Part shown: piece after piece, positions 8,312-17,087 of the stretch | How positions within the stretch are numbered: the stretch's first letter is position 1 | How the letters are laid out: each line of letters starts with the position of its first letter | From: Niallia circulans | Lineage (GTDB): Bacteria; Bacillota; Bacilli; Bacillales; Cytobacillaceae | Length of the DNA stretch: 64,000 nt | Direction of reading: 5' to 3' | NCBI RefSeq assembly: GCF_007273535.1 | Contig: NZ_RIBP01000004.1 | Span: 2,828,001 to 2,892,000, forward strand | Notes under the pieces: model-generated | The model's database searches: none | The model's input: only the letters and a program-made list of their open reading frames with translations | Told to the model about the DNA's origin: nothing | Position numbers and translations under genes: made by a program

Positions 8312-9724
8312 ATGAACAAATATGTCTTGGCTGTTGACATTGGAGCCTCAAGTGGACGGCTGATGCTCGGTTCCATACAGAAGGGAAAACTCGTGTTAGA
8401 AGAACTGCACCGCTTTTCAAACAGCATTGTCAAAAAAGGACAATATTATTGTTGGGATTTACATAAACTGTTTGTCGAAATAAAGCAAGGAATAAAAAAA
8501 TGCCAGGACCTTCAAGTGAGGCCAGAAAGTATCGGTATTGATACATGGGCAGTAGATTTTGTGCTCCTTGATGAAAACGGAAATTTGTTGACTGAGGCCG
8601 TTTCTTATAGGGATGACAGAACAGATGGTGTTATGGAGGAAGTTTTTCAGCAGATCATCAAGGAAAGAATTTACTTAGAAACAGGAATTCAATTTCAAAA
8701 ATTCAATACCATCTACCAGCTTTGCGCATTAAAGAAAACAAATCCAGAAAGCCTTGATAAAGCTGACAAGTTTTTAATGATACCTGATTACTTTCACTAT
8801 TTGCTGACAGGAAAAGCAGTCAATGAATATACAAATGCAACATCAACACAGCTTGTTAATGCATTTACGAAAAAATGGGATAAGCAGCTGCTTGATGCGG
8901 TTTCCATTAAGCCAGATATGTTTCAGGATATAAAGATGCCTGGCACTATATTAGGAGAGGTTAAAAAGGAGCTTGCTGAGGAATTCGGGTTTAACTTAAA
9001 AGTAGTAATACCTGCAACACATGATACTGCTTCAGCTGTTATTTCTGTACCAGAGCATGATGAAACGATTTACATCAGCTCTGGAACATGGTCACTTATC
9101 GGTGTTGAAAATAAATTTCCTATATGTGTAACAAAAGCATTAGATTACAACTTCACGAATGAAGGTGGCATTGATTACCGCTTCCGATTTCTGAAGAACA
9201 TTATGGGATTATGGATGATTCAGGAAGTGCGGCGAAACTACGATAATGAACACTCGTTTGCAGAGTTTGTCGAGCTTGCAAAAGCAGCAAAAAACTTTCA
9301 ATCCATTGTCAATGTGAATGATGACCGCTTCTTAAATCCAGACAATATGATCATTGCCATTCAGAATTATTGTGCAGAAACTAATCAGGAAATTCCAGTA
9401 ACTCCAGGTGAAGTTGCCAAATGCGTTTATGACAGTTTAGTTGCATGCTATGTTGCCGCTATTAAAGAAATTGAAGAGATTTTTGAAAAGCAATTTACGA
9501 AGATTAATATAATCGGCGGAGGTTGCCAAAATGAACTGCTGAACCAGCTGATTGCAGATGCAACAAAAAAGCAAGTATTTGCCGGACCTGTTGAAGCAAC
9601 AGCCATTGGGAATATCGTTTCCCAACTGATTGCCTTAGGTGAAATAAAGGATGTTCATGAAGCCAGAAAATTAATTAAGCATTCTTTTCTTGTGAAAGGA
9701 TACGAAGCAGCACAACCAATATGA
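8312..9724 (+). CDS. rhaB: Rhamnulokinase
   Basis: 470 residues, usual length for RhaB of the FGGY carbohydrate kinase family. It phosphorylates L-rhamnulose to L-rhamnulose-1-phosphate with ATP. The N-terminal phosphate-binding loop reads AVDIGASSGRLMLG. GIDTWAVDFVLLD and the catalytic Asp in PATHDTASAV are typical, as are YISSGTWSLIG and the C-terminal adenosine motif IIGGGCQNELLNQLIADAT. The start ATG follows AAGGAGAGG. It is the first gene of rhaB-rhaA-rhaM-MFS, with a cre site just upstream; rhaA follows after 12 bases. Confidence 0.96.
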   Translation: MNKYVLAVDIGASSGRLMLGSIQKGKLVLEELHRFSNSIVKKGQYYCWDLHKLFVEIKQGIKKCQDLQVRPESIGIDTWAVDFVLLDENGNLLTEAVSYRDDRTDGVMEEVFQQIIKERIYLETGIQFQKFNTIYQLCALKKTNPESLDKADKFLMIPDYFHYLLTGKAVNEYTNATSTQLVNAFTKKWDKQLLDAVSIKPDMFQDIKMPGTILGEVKKELAEEFGFNLKVVIPATHDTASAVISVPEHDETIYISSGTWSLIGVENKFPICVTKALDYNFTNEGGIDYRFRFLKNIMGLWMIQEVRRNYDNEHSFAEFVELAKAAKNFQSIVNVNDDRFLNPDNMIIAIQNYCAETNQEIPVTPGEVAKCVYDSLVACYVAAIKEIEEIFEKQFTKINIIGGGCQNELLNQLIADATKKQVFAGPVEATAIGNIVSQLIALGEIKDVHEARKLIKHSFLVKGYEAAQPI

Positions 9725-9736
9725 GGAGGCTAAAAA

Positions 9737-10990
9737 ATGTCTGTAAAAGAAAGCTTTGAAGCAGCAAAAAAACAATATGAGCAATGGGGAGTGGACGTCG
9801 AGACAGCTATACAAAAACTGCAGCAAATACCAATTTCGATTCATTGCTGGCAGGGTGATGACATTGGCGGATTTGAGGCAAACCCGAGTGAATTATCAGG
9901 TGGGATTGATGTTACCGGTAATTATCCTGGTAAAGCAACAACGCCAGAGCAGCTGCGCAGTGATTTGGAAATGGCGTTATCTCTTATCCCTGGCAAGCAT
10001 AGAGTCAATCTTCACGCGATTTATGCTGAGACAAACGGTGAGGTAGTCGAAAGGGATGAAATTGAGCCAAAGCATTTTAAAAATTGGGTAGCTTGGGCAA
10101 AGCAGCATGGCTTAGGTTTGGATTTTAATCCGACATTATTTTCCCATGCTAAGGCTGAGGATGGGCTGACCCTTTCTCATCCGGACGAAAGTATTCGCGA
10201 GTTTTGGATTAAGCATTGCATTAAAAGCAGAAAAATCGCCGAATACTTTGGCAAAGAACTTGGTACACCGGCATTAACGAATATATGGATTCCTGATGGC
10301 TATAAAGACATTCCATCAGACAGACTCACACCGCGAATTCGTTTAAAGGAGTCGCTTGATAAAATTTATGCAGAACAAACAGATGAGCGCTATAATCTAG
10401 ATGCCGTGGAAAGCAAAGTATTTGGGATTGGTTCGGAATCATATGTTGTCGGCTCCCATGAATTTTATTTAGGATACAGCCTAAAGAACAATAAGCTCTG
10501 CTTAATGGATACAGGACATTATCATCCAACAGAGACTGTGTCAAACAAAATATCCTCGATGCTGCTGTTTTCCGATAAATTGGCTCTTCATGTGTCTAGA
10601 CCAGTAAGATGGGATAGTGATCATGTGGTTATTCTTGATGATGAATTAAAAGAAATTGGCCTGGAAATCGTTCGCAATGATGCAACAGACAAAGTGCTAA
10701 TCGGTCTTGATTTCTTTGATGCAAGCATCAATCGTGTTGCCGCTTGGACAATTGGTACAAGAAATATGATAAAAGCTCTATTACATGCACTGTTAATGCC
10801 TAATGCAAAATTAAAACAGCTTCAAGAGGAAGGTAATTTTACCGAAAGATTAGCATTAATGGAGGAATTTAAAACATATCCATTTGGCGCTGTCTGGGAT
10901 TATTATTGTGAGCAAATGGATGTTCCTGTAAGAGAAACATGGCTGGAACATGTAAAAACCTATGAACAGGACGTATTATTAAAGCGCTAA
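9737..10990 (+). CDS. rhaA: L-rhamnose isomerase
   Basis: 417 residues, matching the usual length. It converts L-rhamnose to L-rhamnulose with a divalent metal. Family motifs include [15 protein letters not shown] near the N-terminus, [12 protein letters not shown], the metal-site stretch [26 protein letters not shown] and VRWDSDHVV, then [17 protein letters not shown] preceded by GAGGAGG. Second gene of the rha operon, 12 bases after rhaB. Confidence 0.97.
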   Translation: MSVKESFEAAKKQYEQWGVDVETAIQKLQQIPISIHCWQGDDIGGFEANPSELSGGIDVTGNYPGKATTPEQLRSDLEMALSLIPGKHRVNLHAIYAETNGEVVERDEIEPKHFKNWVAWAKQHGLGLDFNPTLFSHAKAEDGLTLSHPDESIREFWIKHCIKSRKIAEYFGKELGTPALTNIWIPDGYKDIPSDRLTPRIRLKESLDKIYAEQTDERYNLDAVESKVFGIGSESYVVGSHEFYLGYSLKNNKLCLMDTGHYHPTETVSNKISSMLLFSDKLALHVSRPVRWDSDHVVILDDELKEIGLEIVRNDATDKVLIGLDFFDASINRVAAWTIGTRNMIKALLHALLMPNAKLKQLQEEGNFTERLALMEEFKTYPFGAVWDYYCEQMDVPVRETWLEHVKTYEQDVLLKR

Positions 10991-10996
10991 TTAAGT

Positions 10997-11019
10997 GCCT
11001 TTCCCTTTAAGGGGGAGGC
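10997..11019 (+). other. Intercistronic hairpin between rhaA and rhaM
   Basis: GCCTTTCCC and GGGGGAGGC can pair over 9 bp, with two G-U pairs and a 5-base loop. No T-run follows, so this is more likely an mRNA processing or stability element than a terminator. Confidence 0.4.
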
Positions 11020-11037
11020 ATAAAGAAAAAAACAAAA

Positions 11038-11051
11038 TGAAAACCTTTACA
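11038..11051 (+). promoter_or_regulatory. cre-like site before rhaM
   Basis: TGAAAACCTTTACA differs from the CcpA consensus only at the central CG (CC). It lies 18 bases before the rhaM ATG and might act as an internal roadblock or control an internal promoter. Confidence 0.45.
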
Positions 11052-11069
11052 TAACGGGAGGGTAATAAA

Positions 11070-11384
11070 ATGATTCGCAAAGGTTTTATCATGAATGTTC
11101 ATGAAGATAAGCATGATGAATACGAAAAGCGTCATAATGAAATTTGGCCAGAGCTCCTAGATGCTCTACGTGAACATGGAGCTAGCAATTATTCGATTTT
11201 CCTTGATACAGACGCAAACAAATTATTTGGCTATGTTGAAATAACGGATGAAGACAAATGGAGCAAGCTGTCCACAACAGCAATAAACCAAAAATGGTGG
11301 GAATTTATGGAGCCATTAATGGAAACAAACCCAGACAACAGTCCTGTCACTATTTCACTAAAAGAAGTTTTTCATATGGATTGA
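11070..11384 (+). CDS. rhaM: L-rhamnose mutarotase
   Basis: 104 residues, full length for the family. It interconverts the alpha and beta anomers of L-rhamnose. It has the characteristic pattern: an early conserved His in YEKRHNEIWPEL, YSIFLD, LFGYVE, and the double Trp in NQKWWEFMEPLM. ATG preceded by GGGAGGG. It lies between rhaA and the permease gene. Confidence 0.95.
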   Translation: MIRKGFIMNVHEDKHDEYEKRHNEIWPELLDALREHGASNYSIFLDTDANKLFGYVEITDEDKWSKLSTTAINQKWWEFMEPLMETNPDNSPVTISLKEVFHMD

Positions 11385-11424
11385 CCAATAAATAGTCGCT
11401 GAGTTTTAAAAGGAGAGAGAGAAA

Positions 11425-12747
11425 ATGACAAAGACGAAAAAATTTGCGGCAAAAAATGTAACAGGCTGGAAAGCCACGATTGCGGTCGCGATGGCTAACT
11501 ATATCGAAGCAGGCTCCATCATCGCAGCAGCGAGCAGCTTAACATTATGGCAGGCATACTTAAATATTGACAGTATGGGTGTTGGACTTTTAAGTGCATT
11601 GAGTGCAAACGCGTTTGGTGCTGCAATTGGTGCATTAATTGGCGGGCCATTAACAGATAAATTCGGACGAAAGTTCATCTTCAGCTATGATTTGCTTGTT
11701 TATATGATTGGTGTTGCCCTTATAGCAGCTTCTGTCAATTTCCCGATGCTGCTGATTGGTACGATTATTACCGGTTTGGCAGTTGGTGCAGGCGTTCCTG
11801 TATCCTGGACATATATTGCAGAGGAATCACCAGAGGACAAACGGGCAGCACATGTTGGCACCGCTCAAATGGCGTGGTCGATCGGTCCGACCTTAACGTT
11901 TGTATTAGCTGTAGTACTTGCACCAATGGGCTTAGCCGGTTCAAGAATTATATTCCTTCATTTGCTGGTTATTGCCTTTGTTACTTGGTATATACGCCGA
12001 GGCTTAGATGAGTCCAAAATTTGGGAAGAACAGCAGGAAAAGGAGAAAGCAGAAGCGTTACAAGGCAAAGCAAAAACAAATGTTTTGAAAGAGCTGTTTA
12101 CATTAAAAGCAAATCGCAGTGCGTTAGTTTTATTGATTGGAATTTATTTATTCTGGAATTTAACAGCAGGCGCAATGGGCTATTTCATGCCATATATTTA
12201 TGAAAATGTCGGCGGCCTTAGCACAGGGCAAGCGAACTTACTGCAAGCATTTCTGTGGCTGTTTACTGTATTAACTACGTATTTCCTCTTTATGAAGCTT
12301 GGAGATAAAGTCAGCAGAAAGGCATTATTTGGCATTGGAGCAGGTATGGGACTTGTTGCGTGGCTTATCCTTACCTTCATGCCAATGACATGGCCGACAC
12401 TCATCGCCTTTGTCATCCTGTGGGGAGCAGCAGCGGGTATTGGTGCACAAGCATTTTACGCATTATGGACAAGTGAGCTTTTCCCGACAAAATATCGTGC
12501 CAGCGCACAAGGCTTAATGTACTTTATCGTCAGAACTGGGATTGCTGTCTGGTCATTTATATTACCATTATTAATGGATACATTAGGATTTACGGTTGCT
12601 GGAATTGTTATGATTATTTTCCTTGCGATTCATATGGTAATTGGTATTATTCTTGCACCAAATACACGAGGAAAAACACTGCAGCAAATTGAAGAAGAGC
12701 GTTACGGTAAAGATTTGGATCATAATTCTGTTCATAAAACGGTTTAA
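11425..12747 (+). CDS. MFS sugar porter, probable L-rhamnose permease
   Basis: 440 residues with about twelve transmembrane helices. Sugar-porter signatures are visible: PLTDKFGRKFIF after helix 2, the cytoplasmic loop between helices 6 and 7 rich in Lys/Glu, and the C-terminal PNTRGKTLQQIEEERYG, which corresponds to the PETKG motif. ATG preceded by AGGAGAGAG. It is the last gene of rhaB-rhaA-rhaM-MFS before a strong terminator, so L-rhamnose is the likely substrate (inference from position). It is not related to the E. coli RhaT type. Confidence 0.85.
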   Translation: MTKTKKFAAKNVTGWKATIAVAMANYIEAGSIIAAASSLTLWQAYLNIDSMGVGLLSALSANAFGAAIGALIGGPLTDKFGRKFIFSYDLLVYMIGVALIAASVNFPMLLIGTIITGLAVGAGVPVSWTYIAEESPEDKRAAHVGTAQMAWSIGPTLTFVLAVVLAPMGLAGSRIIFLHLLVIAFVTWYIRRGLDESKIWEEQQEKEKAEALQGKAKTNVLKELFTLKANRSALVLLIGIYLFWNLTAGAMGYFMPYIYENVGGLSTGQANLLQAFLWLFTVLTTYFLFMKLGDKVSRKALFGIGAGMGLVAWLILTFMPMTWPTLIAFVILWGAAAGIGAQAFYALWTSELFPTKYRASAQGLMYFIVRTGIAVWSFILPLLMDTLGFTVAGIVMIIFLAIHMVIGIILAPNTRGKTLQQIEEERYGKDLDHNSVHKTV

Positions 12748-12758
12748 TTAGGTGGATT

Positions 12759-12791
12759 GGTGCAAAAGTTTCTAACTGATGCACCTTTTTT
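12759..12791 (+). terminator. Intrinsic terminator of the rhaBAM-MFS operon
   Basis: GGTGCA (12759-12764) pairs with TGCACC (12780-12785), followed by TTTTTT. Confidence 0.8.
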
Positions 12792-12927
12792 GTACTTTGT
12801 ACTTTGCAGCAACTCAAAATCTATGTTTTATATGAAAACCTACCCAATTATGATATAGTAAAAATACAAAATCACAGGTAAATCCAACTAAACAAAAGTC
12901 GGTTGTTGAAAGTGAGGGAGATTTTAG

Positions 12928-13689
12928 TTGCTTGTTGCAGAGAGACGACGAAAAATCGTCGAATTAGTTAATGAAAGATTAAGTATTCGAGTGTCGGAAT
13001 TAAGTGATATTTTTTCCGTAACAGAAGAAACAATCAGAAGAGATTTAGAAAAGCTGGAACAGGATCAGCTTTTAAGCAGGAGTCATGGTGGTGCTGTCAG
13101 CATCGAAAAAGAAGCAACAGACGTCCCGTTTATGGTAAGAGAAATTACAAATTCCGATGAGAAAAAAGAGATTGCAGCTGAAGCGGTCAAATGGATTGAA
13201 CCAGGTGAGCAAATTGTTTTGGATGGCAGCACAACAGCGTGGTATATGGCTCAAGAATTGCCTGACATGCCGTTGACAGTGATCACAAATTCAATCAAGG
13301 TGGCGTTAGAGCTCAGCAAAAAGGAACAAATTAAAGTAATCTCCACTGGCGGAATGCTTCTTGCTAATTCGTTATCCTATGTTGGGCCATTATCTGAACG
13401 CTCTTTAGACAGCTACTATGTCAACAAATTATTTCTGTCATGTAAGGGTGTCCATCTTTCCGGGTTAAGTGATTCCAATGAGTGGCAAGCAATCTTGAAA
13501 AAGAAAATGATGGACATTGCCTCACAAGTTATACTGCTTGCTGATTCAAGTAAATTTGGTGTTAAGACATTTGCTCATATTTCGGAATTGACAAGAATTC
13601 ATCACGTGATTTCCGATTCCAATATTCCGGCTGAATTCCAAAAAGAACTTCAGGAGAAAGCAATTCCTGTTACTAGCGTAAAAATCTAG
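12928..13689 (+). CDS. DeoR-family transcription regulator in the rhamnose locus
   Basis: 253 residues. The N-terminal helix-turn-helix (VSELSDIFSVTEETIRRDLE) is the classic DeoR type. The C-terminal DeoRC sugar-phosphate sensor includes LDGSTTAWYMAQELP, TGGMLLANSLSYVGP and LLADSSKFG. The start is a TTG at 12928 with GAGGGAG 8 bases upstream. In B. subtilis the rhamnose genes are controlled by a DeoR protein (RhaR/YulB), so this is likely its functional equivalent, sensing a phosphorylated rhamnose intermediate; that assignment is inference. It stands between the rhaBAM unit and rhaD. Confidence 0.85.
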   Translation: MLVAERRRKIVELVNERLSIRVSELSDIFSVTEETIRRDLEKLEQDQLLSRSHGGAVSIEKEATDVPFMVREITNSDEKKEIAAEAVKWIEPGEQIVLDGSTTAWYMAQELPDMPLTVITNSIKVALELSKKEQIKVISTGGMLLANSLSYVGPLSERSLDSYYVNKLFLSCKGVHLSGLSDSNEWQAILKKKMMDIASQVILLADSSKFGVKTFAHISELTRIHHVISDSNIPAEFQKELQEKAIPVTSVKI

Positions 13690-13717
13690 AAACCTCAAAT
13701 ATTGTGGTTTCTTTTTT
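13689..13717 (+). terminator. Intrinsic terminator after the DeoR gene
   Basis: GAAACC (13689-13694) pairs with GGTTTC (13706-13711), followed by six T. The stem begins at the last base of the stop codon. Confidence 0.8.
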
Positions 13718-13736
13718 ATGGACATAAAATGTTCAA

Positions 13737-13770
13737 AAACAAAAGAGTGAATGTTTGTTTTCTTTTGTTT
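13737..13770 (+). promoter_or_regulatory. Inverted repeat upstream of the rhaD promoter (candidate operator)
   Basis: AAACAAAAGA (13737-13746) and TCTTTTGTTT (13761-13770) are perfect inverted arms separated by 14 bases. They end 4 bases before the -35 box of the rhaD promoter. AAACAAAAG also occurs at 12891-12899, ahead of the DeoR gene. A DeoR operator is plausible but not shown. Confidence 0.45.
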
Positions 13771-13774
13771 GTTG

Positions 13775-13803
13775 TTGACTTGTGTTTGGTATCGACTTAT
13801 GAT
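13775..13803 (+). promoter_or_regulatory. Sigma-A promoter of rhaD-fucO
   Basis: TTGACT (13775-13780), a 17-base spacer and TATGAT (13798-13803), 70 bases before the rhaD start. Confidence 0.75.
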
Positions 13804-13873
13804 GAAGGTGTAAACAACAACTACGAAAACAATAAGATTGATGAAAAGCTTAATAGAATAGGAGAGTGTCAGC

Positions 13874-14710
13874 ATGCCTACAAAACTTCAAAGGAAGAGT
13901 GTAGAAGAGGCCCCTTTTCTCAAGGAAATGCGCAATATAGCCTATAATATGTGGAGAATGGGGTGGGATGAAAGAAATGGCGGTAATATAAGTTATTTGC
14001 TGCAAGAAGGGGAGGTAAGTGCCTATGTGGATGTGGAGAAGGTAATTCGGTCTATTCCCATTAAGACACCTGCAAAAGAGCTCGAAGGTAAGCTTTTTAT
14101 TGTAACTGGCTCTGGCAAGTATTTTAGAAATGCCAAAAAAGATCCTCGAAACACCTTTGGAATTATTAAAGTTGGCAGAAATGGTGAGAGTATTGATTTA
14201 CTGTGGGGACTTGAGGATGGCTCTTTACCGACAAGTGAGCTTCCCGCCCATTTTCAAAGTCATATGGAAAGACTGAAGCTCGACGGAAATCATCGTGTGA
14301 TTATGCATAACCATGCGACGAATTTGCTTGCGATGACCTTTTTGCATGAATTGGATGAAGCAAAGTTTACAAAAACCTTGTGGCAGATGTGTACAGAATG
14401 TATTGTTGTGTTCCCTGATGGAATCGGGATATTACCATGGATGATTCCGGGAACAGAAGAAATCGGCCAAAAAACAGCCGAAAAAATGCAGGAGAACCGG
14501 CTTGTTCTTTGGCCGCATCATGGCATCTTCGGTGCAGGCTCAACGCTTGACGAAGCATTCGGTTTAATTGAAACGGCAGAAAAGGCAGCGCAAATTTATA
14601 CAATTATTGGCGATCCATCAAGGATAAAACAAACCATTACGGACAAGGAGCTAGCTGATTTGGCTAAAGCATTTCACGTTCATCCCCGTAAAGGCATAAT
14701 AAATAGCTAA
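13874..14710 (+). CDS. rhaD: Rhamnulose-1-phosphate aldolase
   Basis: 278 residues, class II zinc aldolase of the RhaD/AraD family. It cleaves L-rhamnulose-1-phosphate to dihydroxyacetone phosphate and L-lactaldehyde. Visible are NGGNISYL near the N-terminus, the catalytic Glu in PTSELPAH, the zinc ligands in IMHNHATN, and the third His in [11 protein letters not shown]. Start ATG 13874 with AGGAG 9 bases upstream. It has its own sigma-A promoter and precedes the lactaldehyde reductase gene by 67 bases. Confidence 0.95.
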   Translation: MPTKLQRKSVEEAPFLKEMRNIAYNMWRMGWDERNGGNISYLLQEGEVSAYVDVEKVIRSIPIKTPAKELEGKLFIVTGSGKYFRNAKKDPRNTFGIIKVGRNGESIDLLWGLEDGSLPTSELPAHFQSHMERLKLDGNHRVIMHNHATNLLAMTFLHELDEAKFTKTLWQMCTECIVVFPDGIGILPWMIPGTEEIGQKTAEKMQENRLVLWPHHGIFGAGSTLDEAFGLIETAEKAAQIYTIIGDPSRIKQTITDKELADLAKAFHVHPRKGIINS

Positions 14711-14777
14711 TTATTAAAAGTAATATTCAGCTTGAGTAACTTTGTGAAATATTGAACAATAACAGGAGGTTATTTAA

Positions 14778-15929
14778 ATGTCTTCACATGTTTTATATGT
14801 TCCAAGCACTAATTTAATAGGAAGAGGCTGCTTACAGCAAGCAGGTCCATATTTAAAACAGCTTCAATTTACGAAAGCTCTGCTTGTAACAGACAAGGTT
14901 TTAATGAGGAATGGGATTGTCGAAAAGGTGGCAAAGCTGTTAGAGAAAAATGATATCGAATATATGGTGTACGATGAAGTAAAACCAAACCCGACTGTAG
15001 CTAATTGTTTGAACGGCCTACAGGTATTTCGTGAAAACAACTGTGATTCGATTGTGTCTGTTGGCGGCGGTTCACCGCAAGATGCGGCAAAAGCAATCGG
15101 ACTTCTGGCTACAAATGACGGTGATTTGAAGTCATTCGAAGGAGTCGGAAAAACACTTTATCCATCAGTCCCAATCGCAGCTATTAATACAACAGCAGGA
15201 ACATCAAGCGAATATACGATTAATTATGTTATTACAGATGAAGAAAGACAAGTCAAAATGGTGATGGTTGATAAGAATAGCCTTGCAGCCATATCGATTA
15301 ATGATCCAGAGCTGATGACAGCTAAACCGAAAGACCTGACAGCAGCAACTGGAATGGATGCCTTGACACATGCAATAGAAGCAATTGTAACTCCAGGAGC
15401 GTACAAGGTGACAGATGCTGCTGCATTGGCGGCAGTCGAAATTATTTTTGAATATTTACCACTTGCCACCCAAGATGGAGAGAATATAGAAGCGCGAGAA
15501 CAGATGGTTTTTGCGATGTTTCTTGCAGGCTTGGCTTTCAATAATGCTGGTCTTGGCTTTGTGCATGCAATGGCCCACCAGCTTGGCGGAGTGTATGATT
15601 TACCGCATGGCGTTTGTAATGCGATGCTGCTGCCAATTGTGGAGAGAGAAAATGCACAGCGAGATCCAAGTAAATTCCCTCGGATTGCTAAGGCAATTGG
15701 CATGAACACAGAAGGAAAAACAGCGATTGCTTGTGCAGAGCGCGTAATTGAAGCAATCAAGCAGCTAAGCAGCATTGTCGGAATTCCGTCCAATTTGTCA
15801 GAGCTTGGTGTCACCGATGTTGATGTGGAGAAACTCGCCCAATTTGCCCTTGTTGACGCATGTGCGGCCGGAAATCCTTTTCAGCCGACAAAAGAAGAAG
15901 TTATTGCCATGTATCAGGAAATCTTATAA
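14778..15929 (+). CDS. fucO: Iron-containing alcohol dehydrogenase, lactaldehyde reductase
   Basis: 383 residues, full length for group III iron-dependent alcohol dehydrogenases. The NAD motif GGGSPQDAAKAIG and the metal-binding segments DALTHAIEA and HAMAHQLGGVYDLPHG are intact. It lies directly after rhaD and so fits the last step of anaerobic rhamnose use, reduction of L-lactaldehyde to L-1,2-propanediol. Substrate is inferred from context; the dehydrogenase family is certain. ATG preceded by AGGAGG. Confidence 0.88.
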   Translation: MSSHVLYVPSTNLIGRGCLQQAGPYLKQLQFTKALLVTDKVLMRNGIVEKVAKLLEKNDIEYMVYDEVKPNPTVANCLNGLQVFRENNCDSIVSVGGGSPQDAAKAIGLLATNDGDLKSFEGVGKTLYPSVPIAAINTTAGTSSEYTINYVITDEERQVKMVMVDKNSLAAISINDPELMTAKPKDLTAATGMDALTHAIEAIVTPGAYKVTDAAALAAVEIIFEYLPLATQDGENIEAREQMVFAMFLAGLAFNNAGLGFVHAMAHQLGGVYDLPHGVCNAMLLPIVERENAQRDPSKFPRIAKAIGMNTEGKTAIACAERVIEAIKQLSSIVGIPSNLSELGVTDVDVEKLAQFALVDACAAGNPFQPTKEEVIAMYQEIL

Positions 15930-15933
15930 AGAA

Positions 15934-15981
15934 AAAACTGACTCAAGAGGTCGCTGTATAGGACCAATTTGAGTCAGTTTT
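15934..15981. terminator. Bidirectional terminator between fucO and the VanZ-like gene
   Basis: AAAACTGACTCAA (15934-15946) and TTGAGTCAGTTTT (15969-15981) form a perfect 13-bp stem with A and T flanks, so it can serve both converging genes. Confidence 0.8.
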
Positions 15982-15998
15982 GGTATTTGTCCATGTAG

Positions 15999-16454
15999 TT
16001 AAGTCGATTTCCTCCGCCTTTTAATAAATGGATAAACAAGCAGCCTCCAAACGATATAACCACAAAGCCCTCCGATTGTATTGAGGATCACATCATCCAC
16101 ATCACATGCTCCAACTTTACTCACAAGCTGCAGCAGTTCAACAAATATGGATAAAAGCAAGGAACAGACGAAGCTATATTTCCATTGACGTGCTCTCTGA
16201 AACAGGAGCGGAAGGAAAAAACCAAGAGGAACAAAAGCAAGGATGTTACCAAACAGATTATTCGTCATCATCGCTAAATGAAAAGGCCCGAGTCCCCTAA
16301 TGTCCAATAATATACTCGCAAACGGGATGAAATTATAGGAAATCTCGCCTTTAACAGCATGTCTGTAGCTTGAAAAGAATAAAAGATAGAACAAAATGAG
16401 TAGATAGACAGTAAAAAGAAGGTACCCTGCCCATGTGGAAAAACGTCGAATCAT
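15999..16454 (-). CDS. VanZ-family membrane protein
   Basis: 151 residues with four transmembrane helices. The VanZ signature is visible: NLFGNILAFVPLGFFLPLL and then VELLQ...DVDDVILNTIGGLCGY. VanZ-like proteins are widespread in Firmicutes and some give low-level teicoplanin resistance; the function of most is unknown. The gene is monocistronic on the minus strand, converging on fucO. Confidence 0.85.
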   Translation of the reverse strand: MIRRFSTWAGYLLFTVYLLILFYLLFFSSYRHAVKGEISYNFIPFASILLDIRGLGPFHLAMMTNNLFGNILAFVPLGFFLPLLFQRARQWKYSFVCSLLLSIFVELLQLVSKVGACDVDDVILNTIGGLCGYIVWRLLVYPFIKRRRKST

Positions 16455-16589
16455 AGTAATCTCCTTAGTTATAAAACAACCAAAATGTTAGCTGTATTTT
16501 CCGAACATTATATAAAAAATAACAGAAATTGTACATGAATTCGCTAAAAATACGGTTAAACCTATTGCTGGATTGTTTTATTCTTGATA

Positions 16590-16607
16590 TAGTTACTTAG
16601 GTAACTA
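16590..16607 (+). promoter_or_regulatory. MarR-type operator palindrome
   Basis: TAGTTACTTAGGTAACTA is a palindrome with 7-bp arms, 42 bases before the MarR gene. The form and position fit an autoregulatory operator of the downstream MarR protein. Confidence 0.65.
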
Positions 16608-16649
16608 ATTTTTGTATCTATTATTTAATGTTAGGAGCATGCCCGTCTT

Positions 16650-17087
16650 ATGAATGATGTTCATGAATTATTTCACTCTGTTCACCAGCTTGCCAGACAA
16701 ATGACAAAGGCATTGAACGATGCACTGCAACCGTTCGATATATACAGTTCGCAATGGACCGTTTTGTTTTTACTTAAAACAAAAGGCTCGATGACTCAAA
16801 AGGAAATTTCCGATTATTTAGCGATTGAAGCACCGCCAATAACAAGGACGGTCCAAAAATTGGTAGCAAACGGATATGTTAGACAAGTGAAAGGAATGGA
16901 CAAACGAACAAAAAGGATTGAGCTGACGGAAAAGGCCCTGGAGAAATACCCAGAATGGGAAAAAGCAGTATTGCAAATGAACCAGGAGCTGATTCAGCCA
17001 TTAACCTCTGCTTCTAAAGAACAATTATTATTATTGATTTCTGATTGGAATCAGCAATTAACAATTAGGGGGAAGGAATTTGAGTAA
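16650..17087 (+). CDS. MarR-family transcription regulator
   Basis: 145 residues with a winged helix-turn-helix: SQWTVLFLLKTKG, KEISDYLAIEAPPITR and the wing KGMDKRTKRIELTEK. It overlaps the next gene (MFS transporter) by 8 bases, so the pair is translationally coupled. A palindrome at 16590-16607 suggests autorepression. Likely it releases the operon on binding a toxic small molecule (general MarR knowledge). Confidence 0.92.
   Translation: MNDVHELFHSVHQLARQMTKALNDALQPFDIYSSQWTVLFLLKTKGSMTQKEISDYLAIEAPPITRTVQKLVANGYVRQVKGMDKRTKRIELTEKALEKYPEWEKAVLQMNQELIQPLTSASKEQLLLLISDWNQQLTIRGKEFE

Noticed and set aside
15224..15814. Long minus-strand open frame inside fucO
   Set aside because: Shadow of the strongly supported dehydrogenase gene; Ser/Ala/Ile-rich nonsense translation.
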